Source: a virus. Taken from it: DNA of 30,995 nucleotides. Positions 1 through 6,398 of the stretch are shown piece by piece. A program made the translations under genes and the position numbers. Each line of letters starts with the position of its first letter. Within the stretch, counting starts at the first letter, position 1. The stretch spans positions 1 through 30,995 of the IMG/VR virus record IMGVR_UViG_3300018416_000066. The stretch is one strand, 5' to 3'. Under the pieces are notes generated by a model. It did not search any database. It saw only the letters and a program-made list of their open reading frames with translations, and was not told where the DNA came from.

Positions 1-1
1 A

Positions 2-2218
2 ACTTATAACTTTACAGTTACGGCAACCGATGATGAAAGTCAATCTACCGGAAGAGCATTTTCTATAACAATAGAAAAATATGTTTTAGTTTCTTCTGAG
101 CATTTTACAATAAATACATATACTGGTACTGGTTCATCACGAAGCATTGAAGGTAAGATTGGTACTGCTGCCTCTTTTAATGGGAGTAGTAGTTATATAA
201 CAACACCAAGTATAATACCTACAAATAACTTTTCTTTTTCTTTTTGGGTTAATATGAGTAGTTTTTCAGGAGCGGGTACTAATCAAGTGGTATTTGTACA
301 AAACGAAAATAATAACAGATGGTATATTGCGGTTTATGAATCTGGCAGAATAGAAGCTTGGAGTGGTTTGGGTACTTTTACCACTTCTTCTAGCGTTATT
401 AATTTGAATCAATGGCATAATGTAGTTTATACCGCTAGTAGTTCAACCGGCAAAAAAATATATGTAGATGGAACAGAGGTTTTATCTAATGCAGATACAA
501 GTAATAATGGCGGAACAGCTGCTGGTAATCTTTTTATAGGCTTTGGAAAATGGTATGCAAATTCACTTTATTTAGATGGTAAATTAGATCAAACGAGAAT
601 ATTTAATAAAGTATTAACGACCTCAGAAATAGCCACACTATACGGTGAAAACAATGCTTCATCCACTAAATCTAAAGCTGATATTTTTAATGACGGCTCT
701 AGTATAGCTTTTTATGAATTTGAAGAAGGCGCTAAAAGCTCAGGCGCTGCAAAACATTACTTGCACGTAGGCGACGCAGGGGGACAGAATACAAGTGTAA
801 GAATAAATAGTGTAGATTCTGAATTTACATATGCAAGACCAACCGGATATGCAGAATGGGGCGGCTCATTTGACCCAAATAATACTGCAACAGATTACGT
901 TGGGTCGTCTTCAGGCTTTGTTTTTAGTGAAAGTAATAAGAAATGGGATAAGCCTACATCTAATTATTTTCATTCAGTATGGTCAACTAATAGTTATTCA
1001 AGTGGCAAATACTATGTTGAGCTTGAATTTTTAAATGCTGATTTAATATTTGGACTAAGCACATCAGAAACCGCCGATACAGTACATAGTGGTGCGTCTT
1101 TTTATGATAACGCAATATCTTATTTCAGCTATAGTGCTACTAAAAATATATATTCAAATACAGCTGTAAGCGGCGGCGCTGTTTTATCTACAGACAACGT
1201 TATAGGCTTTGCAATAGATTTTGATAATAAAACATTAAAATATTACATAAACAATACTCTTGTAGAAACCGAAACATTAGCTGGTTACGATGGAACCTCA
1301 ACCAATGTAGATTACGTGGGAACTTCATTTAAACCTGGTTTGGTTTGGACTAAATCTCGTAGTAATGCGTTGAATCACGCTCTTTTTGATTCAGTAAGAG
1401 GTACAACAAAAGCATTAAGACCAAATGATACCACCGCCGAGCAAACAAGAAGTGGTGTAACATCTTTTAATTCTAATGGATTCACTATTGGGTCAGACGA
1501 TGAATCAGGAGGGCAAAACGGATATACATATGTTAGTTGGTGCTGGAAAGCAGGAAATTCGGTAGTAACAGATTCTGCAACGGGAACATTAACCGCGGAT
1601 ATTAGTGCAAATACTAATGCAGGATTTAGTATTGTAAATTACACGGGAAATCAAACGCAGGGCGCTACTTTTCCTCACGGATTAGATTCAGCACCGGAAA
1701 TGGTTATCATAAAAAATAAATCTACTTCAACATATTGGTTTGTTTATCACAAGGATTTAGACGCCAATAAAAATGTATATTTAAATGACTCTTCATCACA
1801 ACAAGCAGACAATCAAATGTTTGGTGCAGATGCAAATGTTGTTACCGTTGGTTCAAGCATAAGTGTAAATTCTTCAACGACAGATTCTATGATTGCCTAC
1901 TGCTTCCATTCAGTAGATGGCCATCAAAAGGTAGGAAGTTATACGGGGACGGGATCAGCGGGTTCGCCAACGATTACGACTGGTTTTCAACCAAGATTTG
2001 TAATGATAAAAAATATTAATCTTAATCAAGAATGGATTATGATTGATAGTGTGCGCGGTAATAATTCTGCCAAAACATTATATCCTAATTATAGTTATGC
2101 TGAAGTAACAAGCGGTAACAATATAGATTTTAACCCCAATGGATTTACAATACAAGAATCGGGCGGTGGTATAAATTATCAATCAGGAAATACGTTCATC
2201 TATTTAGCAATAGCATAG
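2..2218 (+). CDS. Receptor-binding tail fibre, C-terminal part (5' end outside window)
   Basis: The reading frame is open from base 2, so the ATG at 254 is internal and this is the C-terminal ~738 residues of a longer protein. In order: the end of an Ig/cadherin-like strand set (TVTATDDES, about bases 17-90); a LamG/concanavalin-like jelly roll (about 160-650; FNGSSSYI, FSFSFWV, WHNVVYT, IYVDGTEV, LDQTRIFNKVL); a SPRY-like region (about 895-1290; GKYYVELEF, IGFAIDFDNKTLKYY); then three diverged repeats up to the stop. It is rich in Ser, Thr, Asn and Gly, with no signal peptide visible. LamG and SPRY-like modules bind glycans or proteins, so host attachment is the likely role. The lysis cassette follows 3 bases after the stop. 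Domain class is fairly sure; the receptor is unknown. Confidence 0.75.
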   Translation, partial: TYNFTVTATDDESQSTGRAFSITIEKYVLVSSEHFTINTYTGTGSSRSIEGKIGTAASFNGSSSYITTPSIIPTNNFSFSFWVNMSSFSGAGTNQVVFVQNENNNRWYIAVYESGRIEAWSGLGTFTTSSSVINLNQWHNVVYTASSSTGKKIYVDGTEVLSNADTSNNGGTAAGNLFIGFGKWYANSLYLDGKLDQTRIFNKVLTTSEIATLYGENNASSTKSKADIFNDGSSIAFYEFEEGAKSSGAAKHYLHVGDAGGQNTSVRINSVDSEFTYARPTGYAEWGGSFDPNNTATDYVGSSSGFVFSESNKKWDKPTSNYFHSVWSTNSYSSGKYYVELEFLNADLIFGLSTSETADTVHSGASFYDNAISYFSYSATKNIYSNTAVSGGAVLSTDNVIGFAIDFDNKTLKYYINNTLVETETLAGYDGTSTNVDYVGTSFKPGLVWTKSRSNALNHALFDSVRGTTKALRPNDTTAEQTRSGVTSFNSNGFTIGSDDESGGQNGYTYVSWCWKAGNSVVTDSATGTLTADISANTNAGFSIVNYTGNQTQGATFPHGLDSAPEMVIIKNKSTSTYWFVYHKDLDANKNVYLNDSSSQQADNQMFGADANVVTVGSSISVNSSTTDSMIAYCFHSVDGHQKVGSYTGTGSAGSPTITTGFQPRFVMIKNINLNQEWIMIDSVRGNNSAKTLYPNYSYAEVTSGNNIDFNPNGFTIQESGGGINYQSGNTFIYLAIA

Positions 2219-2221
2219 ACA

Positions 2222-2635
2222 ATGGAAAAAAAGAAATTTAAAGATACCGGCGTTGGTAAATTTTTATTAGACAAAATTCCTAACGTTGTTGGCGCAATTG
2301 CAGGGGACACTCCTGTAGGCTCTGTAATACAAGCTATTATTGGCGGATCTGATATGTCGGATGCTGATAAAGAAATAGCTCTTGAAAAATTAAAAATGGA
2401 GCGTGCTGAAATAGATGGTACAACAAAAAGATGGGTGGCGGATGCTAGATCAGGCTCATGGCTTGCTTCTAATGTTCGTCCCCTCGTATTAGTATTTTTA
2501 ACAGTAAGCTATGTAGCCGGATGGTATATGGGTTACCCTTTAGATTCTATAACTGGACTTTTAACAATTGTAATTGGTGGATATTTTGGAAGTCGTGGTG
2601 TGGAAAAAGTATTTGGAAACAACAAACATAAATAA
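2222..2635 (+). CDS. Holin, 3TM / GTA-holin type
   Basis: A 137-residue protein. It has a basic start, an amphipathic glycine-rich stretch (residues 11-42), a charged helix (45-75), the motif WVADARSGSWLASNVRP (71-87), and two hydrophobic segments (about 86-104 and 107-123) before a basic tail. The combination of a charged helix, a SW(L)A-x-NVRP motif and two or three membrane segments is characteristic of the 3TM holin family found in phages and gene transfer agents. It would form inner-membrane lesions that time lysis and let the peptidase encoded just downstream reach the cell wall. It starts 3 bases after the tail-fibre stop and has no Shine-Dalgarno sequence. The neighbouring small membrane protein and M15 peptidase support the call. 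Confidence 0.8.
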   Translation: MEKKKFKDTGVGKFLLDKIPNVVGAIAGDTPVGSVIQAIIGGSDMSDADKEIALEKLKMERAEIDGTTKRWVADARSGSWLASNVRPLVLVFLTVSYVAGWYMGYPLDSITGLLTIVIGGYFGSRGVEKVFGNNKHK

Positions 2636-2638
2636 AAA

Positions 2639-2791
2639 ATGACCGATTTAAAAATATACGGTATTAACATTGCGGCATTAGTAACAAGCTCGCCAATGGT
2701 TTCGGGTATAAACCCGATGTTACAAACAATAGTTTTATTATTAACAATAGGGTACACCTGTATAAATATTTATCAAAAGCTTAAAAAATGA
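2639..2791 (+). CDS. Small single-span membrane protein in lysis cassette (50 aa)
   Basis: A short ORF beginning with ATG at 2639, three bases after the holin stop. Its TGA overlaps the ATG of the endolysin in an ATGA arrangement, which argues for a genuine translationally coupled gene. The product starts MTDLKIYGIN, contains one strongly hydrophobic segment (about residues 27-44, LQTIVLLLTIGYTCINI) and ends in basic QKLKK, giving a predicted single membrane span with a cytoplasmic basic tail. It lies between holin and endolysin, so a role as a second holin, holin regulator or spanin-like factor is plausible. No lipobox is visible and I recognise no family. The location and coding arrangement are clear; the function is inference. 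Confidence 0.65.
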   Translation: MTDLKIYGINIAALVTSSPMVSGINPMLQTIVLLLTIGYTCINIYQKLKK

Positions 2792-3132
2792 AATATTTTA
2801 CTGAATCTGAATTTAATGAGTTTGAAAAAATGAATCCTGAACTTCTTGAAAAGCTAGATCAGCTAAGAGAAGCATATGGATACCCAATTAAATTAACATC
2901 TACTTATAGATCTCCTGATCATCCAATTGAAGCAAAGAAAGCTAAGCCAGGTGAGCACGCTTATGGTGCAGCTGTTGATATTGCCTGCGTAGGAGGAGAA
3001 GCAACCTTTAAATTAGTAAAAGCAGCTATTGAAGTTGGATTTACTAGAATAGGTATAAGTAGAAAAAATAACTTTGTTCATGTAGGCATAGGGTATGATG
3101 GTGCTCCGCCTATTACAATATGGACGTATTAA
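2788..3132 (+). CDS. Peptidoglycan peptidase, M15 family (endolysin)
   Basis: A 114-residue single-domain protein. The M15A/VanY-like zinc signature is visible: TSTYRSPDHP (residues 38-46), then GEHAYGAAVDI (56-66) giving His57 and Asp64 as zinc ligands, and FVHVGI (96-101) giving His98 as the third. The family cleaves D-Ala-containing peptide bonds in the peptidoglycan stem or cross-link, and phages use such compact versions as endolysins. There is no signal peptide, so export through holin lesions is expected. The length is typical of a phage M15 domain without a cell-wall-binding module. Its start overlaps the stop of the 50-residue membrane protein by four bases, completing the lysis cassette. 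Confidence 0.88.
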   Translation: MKYFTESEFNEFEKMNPELLEKLDQLREAYGYPIKLTSTYRSPDHPIEAKKAKPGEHAYGAAVDIACVGGEATFKLVKAAIEVGFTRIGISRKNNFVHVGIGYDGAPPITIWTY

Positions 3133-3141
3133 AAAAATTAA

Positions 3142-3360
3142 ATGAAATTAATTAGAAAAATAAGCATTGGTACAGATTATAAAAATGAAGCAATGCATTA
3201 CTCTGTAGGTCAAGAAGTTTATGGAGGACATAAAATATGTGATATACTAGAGGATAACGGAGGATACAAAATTTATATTACAAAAAACGAAGAGGTGCTG
3301 CCGTGGAAGTTTTTTAATTCAAACATGGCTGTATCAATAGAATACAATTTAGATTATTAA
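3142..3360 (+). CDS. Small conserved-looking phage protein, unknown function
   Basis: A 72-residue soluble protein beginning MKLIRKISIGTDYKNEAMHY, with alternating short beta-like stretches (QEVYGGHKICDI, GGYKIYIT), then EVLPWKFFNS, and an acidic end (IEYNLDY). No membrane segment and no recognised motif. The ATG follows the endolysin stop by nine A-rich bases, and the stop codon directly abuts the ATG of the next gene (TAAATG), so it is read within the same operon and probably translationally coupled to the GroES-like gene. Position between the lysis and packaging genes gives no clear hint. I do not assign a function. Confidence 0.7.
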   Translation: MKLIRKISIGTDYKNEAMHYSVGQEVYGGHKICDILEDNGGYKIYITKNEEVLPWKFFNSNMAVSIEYNLDY

Positions 3361-3945
3361 ATGAAATCACTTTTTAATTATATTATATCTACTGAATCAA
3401 GGTACAACAATAAAATAAATGTTGACCAAAAAGAATTAATACTTAATACAGAAATTAGCGAACGTGACTATATGTTTGTTAATAGAATAGGTGTTGTTGT
3501 TAATGAGCCTGCGTATGGAGTAACTTCAAAGACCCCTAAAAAAGGAGATACTGTAATTGTTCATCATAATGTGTTTAGAAGATGGTTTGATGTTCGTGGA
3601 AATGAAAAAAATAGTGGTAGCTTTTTAAAAGAAAATCAGTATTTTGTAGCTCCAGATCAAATATTTGCTTTTAAAAGAAATGATAAATGGCATTGCCCAG
3701 ATGATTATTGTTTTGTTAAGCCATTAACTAATAAAGATAAATGGGACTCTGAAACTGAACAAAAATTAAAAGGTGAGCTTGTGTATAGCAACAGTGAATT
3801 AAGTTCATTAGGGCTTTCTATTGGAGACGTGGTGGGGTTTACACCTGACTCAGAATATGAATTTGAAATAGAAGGTGACAAATTATATAGAATTTTATCT
3901 AATCAAGTTACAATAAATTATGGACAGGAGAAAACGAGTAATTGA
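3361..3945 (+). CDS. Candidate GroES/Cpn10-like co-chaperonin with two beta-barrel halves
   Basis: A 194-residue protein. Residues 42-105 read like the core of a GroES barrel: IGVVVNEPAYG, then KKGDTVIVHHNVFRRW, then NQYFVAPDQIFAFK, matching the Cpn10 pattern of a GxV strand, a GDxVxF strand and a final xxILAI strand. Residues 137-188 show the pattern again: LKGELVYS, LSIGDVVGFTPDSEYEF, YRILSNQVTI. Phage co-chaperonins (T4 gp31 is the known precedent) cap host GroEL so that the major capsid protein can fold. Placement just before the packaging and capsid genes fits. Similarity is judged by eye; a different all-beta phage protein remains possible. The start directly follows the previous stop, and the last 26 bases overlap the next gene. 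Confidence 0.5.
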   Translation: MKSLFNYIISTESRYNNKINVDQKELILNTEISERDYMFVNRIGVVVNEPAYGVTSKTPKKGDTVIVHHNVFRRWFDVRGNEKNSGSFLKENQYFVAPDQIFAFKRNDKWHCPDDYCFVKPLTNKDKWDSETEQKLKGELVYSNSELSSLGLSIGDVVGFTPDSEYEFEIEGDKLYRILSNQVTINYGQEKTSN

Positions 3946-4165
3946 AGCGGCTGAAAAAGCTTTAGTAGAACTTGAAAAAGTTATCAAACAGAATATAGAT
4001 TTAGGTGAATTAGATCCAGAAAAAGCAAAAACAGCAGCTCAGGCAAAATGGGTAGCAATTGAAGACTCTTTAAAAATAATTGAAAAAATTGAAGAGCTAA
4101 CAGAAAAAAAATCAGAAAGCAAAAAATCAGAAGCTTTTATGGGTGTTGAAAATAGAGTTAAATAA
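3920..4165 (+). CDS. Small charged helical protein before terL; candidate small terminase subunit
   Basis: An 81-residue, almost entirely helical and highly charged protein (MDRRKRVIEAAEKALVEL at the N-terminus; many Lys, Glu and Ala) ending in FMGVENRVK. It starts inside the end of the previous gene (26-base overlap), and its stop shares an A with the terL start (TAATG), so it is tightly coupled to terL. Small helical proteins directly upstream of terL are commonly the DNA-recognising small terminase subunit. Here I see no clear helix-turn-helix, and 81 residues is short for the family, so that role is inferred from position. An oligomerising coiled coil is likely. Confidence 0.55.
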   Translation: MDRRKRVIEAAEKALVELEKVIKQNIDLGELDPEKAKTAAQAKWVAIEDSLKIIEKIEELTEKKSESKKSEAFMGVENRVK

Positions 4166-6396
4166 TGTATAAACAAACTTTATATAAAATACACACAGAG
4201 CACTTATCTGATAAAAAGATAAAGAATCATAATAAACATAAAAAGTTTAAATATGGTTATAATGAAGATTTAGATTGTGTAATTATAAGCAAAGATGGCA
4301 CGCTGGGTGATATATATGAAATTCAAGGTCTAAAGGTAGGAATACCTAAAACTCCAAATAAAATAGATGGTGAAGACCTTAAAAAAGAAGATCAAGTATT
4401 TAAGCAAGTATCCAAGCCCGCATCATTAAATAAAATAAGAAACTTAATTGATTTTAAAGAATATGCGGAAGATATTAAAGAGCAGTACTATACTTATATT
4501 GAAAATGAGTTTAATCACCGCTCTAATGGCTACTGGTTCATGTGCAACAATGAGCCTTGTTACATTACAGGATCGCACTATATATACCTCAACTGGACGA
4601 AAATTGACGTTGGAGCACCTGATTTTAGACAAGCCAACAGAATCTTTTATTACTTCTGGGAGGCTTGCAAGGCAGATAGAAGATCTTACGGAATGTGCTA
4701 CCTTAAGAATAGACGGTCTGGGTTTAGCTTTATGGCATCCTCAGAAACTGTTAACTTGGCAACAATATCCAAAGACTCTAGGTTTGGCATCTTATCTAAG
4801 ACTGGTGCAGATGCAAAAAAGATGTTCACAGATAAGGTGGTACCAATATCCATTAATTACCCGTTCTTTTTCAAACCAATACAGGACGGAATGGAAAGAC
4901 CAAAGACAGAGTTATCCTACAAGATCCCGTCAAGAAGACTCACGAGAAATTCGATCAGGGAAAGTTATAATCAGGAGGAACATGGGCAGGGTCTCGACAC
5001 AACAATCGACTGGAAGAACACGGGGGACAACTCGTACGACGGGGAGAAACTCCAACTCCTTGTACATGACGAATCGGGTAAATGGGAACGGCCGGACAAT
5101 ATACTCAACAACTGGAGGGTTACAAAAACGTGTCTTAGACTTGGAGCAAAAATAGTTGGTAAGTGCATGATGGGTTCAACATCTAATGCAATTGAAAAAG
5201 GTGGTGATAATTTTAAAAAATTATATTATAATTCAGATGTTACAAATAGAAACCGCAATGGCCAGACTGCAAGTGGATTATATTCTTTGTTCATACCTAT
5301 GGAATGGGGATACGAAGGGTTTATTGACAAATTCGGGTATCCTGTCTTCGAAACTCCATCAGAACCGGTTGAAGGAATTGATGGCGAACAAATTTTTAAT
5401 GGAGTCATCAATCATTGGAACAACGAGGTTGACGGTTTAAAAAACGACAGTGATGCTCTTAATGAATATTATAGACAATTTCCAAGATCTGAAAAGCACG
5501 CTTTTAGAGATGAAACTATAAATTCTTTATTTAATCTAACTAAAATATACGAGCAAATAGATTATAATGAAGAAATGACTTTAAAGGGTTATGTGACTAG
5601 AGGTTCTTTTTCTTGGAAAAATGGAATAAAAGATACAAAAGTTATATGGTCACCAAATAAAACAGGAAGATTTAATTTATCTTGGATACCTCCTGTTTCT
5701 TTACAAAACAATATAATTATAAAAAATGGTATTAAATTTCCTGGTAATGATGGTCTCGGGGCCTTTGGGTGTGATAGCTATGACATCAGCGGTACTGTTG
5801 GCGGTGGTGGGTCTAACGGTGCTCTTCATGGATTAACCACTTGGAGCATGGTAAGTGATGTGCCTAATAGTAAATTTTTTTTAGAATATATTGCTAGACC
5901 TCAAACTGCAGAAATATTTTTTGAAGATGTTTTAATGGCGTGTGTATTTTATGGAATGCCAATATTAGCAGAAAACAATAAACCTAGATTATTATATCAT
6001 TTAAAACGTAGGGGTTATAGAGGATTTTCTATGAATCGTCCTGATAAAACAAAAATTAAATTATCTAAAACAGAATTAGAGTTGGGTGGAATACCCAATT
6101 CATCTGAAGACATTAGACAAGCGCATGCTGCAGCAATTGAAACATATATAGAATCCCACGTAGGCAATCTAGGAGAGTCTCACGGTAATATGTATTTTCA
6201 AAGAACCTTAGAAGACTGGGCTAGATTTGATATTTCAAAAAGAACAGCGCATGATGCTTCTATTAGCAGCGGACTTGCTATAATGGCTTGTCAAAAACAT
6301 TTATACCGACCCGTCGGTGAAAGAAAAACAAAAAAACTTGATTTTGGATTTTCTAAATATACAAATTCAGGATTAAGAAGTCAGATAATAAAATAA
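4165..6396 (+). CDS. terL: Terminase large subunit (packaging ATPase-nuclease)
   Basis: A 743-residue DNA-packaging motor. The ATPase shows a deviant, displaced Walker A (LKNRRSGFSF, residues 180-189), a form seen in other large terminases such as lambda gpA. Walker B is LQLLVHDE, with Asp302 and catalytic Glu303, and a coupling-type GST lies at 337-339. The C-terminal RNase H-like nuclease shows its first acidic residue in GAFGCDSYD (Asp537) and a late one in TAHDASISSG (Asp697). The N-terminal ~160 residues form an extra charged domain. The start overlaps the preceding stop (TAATG), and portal follows two bases after the stop. The stretch coding for the ATPase core (about 4600-5160) has much higher G+C and different codon choice than the rest, without disturbing the frame. 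Confidence 0.92.
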   Translation: MYKQTLYKIHTEHLSDKKIKNHNKHKKFKYGYNEDLDCVIISKDGTLGDIYEIQGLKVGIPKTPNKIDGEDLKKEDQVFKQVSKPASLNKIRNLIDFKEYAEDIKEQYYTYIENEFNHRSNGYWFMCNNEPCYITGSHYIYLNWTKIDVGAPDFRQANRIFYYFWEACKADRRSYGMCYLKNRRSGFSFMASSETVNLATISKDSRFGILSKTGADAKKMFTDKVVPISINYPFFFKPIQDGMERPKTELSYKIPSRRLTRNSIRESYNQEEHGQGLDTTIDWKNTGDNSYDGEKLQLLVHDESGKWERPDNILNNWRVTKTCLRLGAKIVGKCMMGSTSNAIEKGGDNFKKLYYNSDVTNRNRNGQTASGLYSLFIPMEWGYEGFIDKFGYPVFETPSEPVEGIDGEQIFNGVINHWNNEVDGLKNDSDALNEYYRQFPRSEKHAFRDETINSLFNLTKIYEQIDYNEEMTLKGYVTRGSFSWKNGIKDTKVIWSPNKTGRFNLSWIPPVSLQNNIIIKNGIKFPGNDGLGAFGCDSYDISGTVGGGGSNGALHGLTTWSMVSDVPNSKFFLEYIARPQTAEIFFEDVLMACVFYGMPILAENNKPRLLYHLKRRGYRGFSMNRPDKTKIKLSKTELELGGIPNSSEDIRQAHAAAIETYIESHVGNLGESHGNMYFQRTLEDWARFDISKRTAHDASISSGLAIMACQKHLYRPVGERKTKKLDFGFSKYTNSGLRSQIIK
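4600..5160. other. GC-rich, codon-atypical island inside the terminase ATPase
   Basis: Counting by hand, bases 4981-5100 contain 65 G or C out of 120 (54%), against 37 of 120 (31%) at 6001-6120 in the same gene. Codons rare elsewhere in the window (CGG, GGG, ACG, CTC, TCG, GAC for Asp) cluster here. A weaker excess continues to about 5450. The island covers the region from before Walker A to just past Walker B, and it leaves long overlapping open frames on both strands, which are a compositional by-product rather than genes. Confidence 0.75.
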
Positions 6397-6398
6397 AT

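Noticed and set aside
254-256. ATG at 254 as the start of the tail fibre gene
   Set aside because: The frame is open upstream to base 2, and the LamG strands before 254 (FNGSSSYI, FSFSFWV) are needed for the domain.
4448-5155. A 235-codon open frame overlapping terL in another frame, plus - strand frames at 4444-4632 and 4971-5168
   Set aside because: They coincide with the GC-rich island, where stop codons are rarer. Their products are Arg/Thr-rich with no recognisable pattern, while the terL frame carries all the expected motifs.
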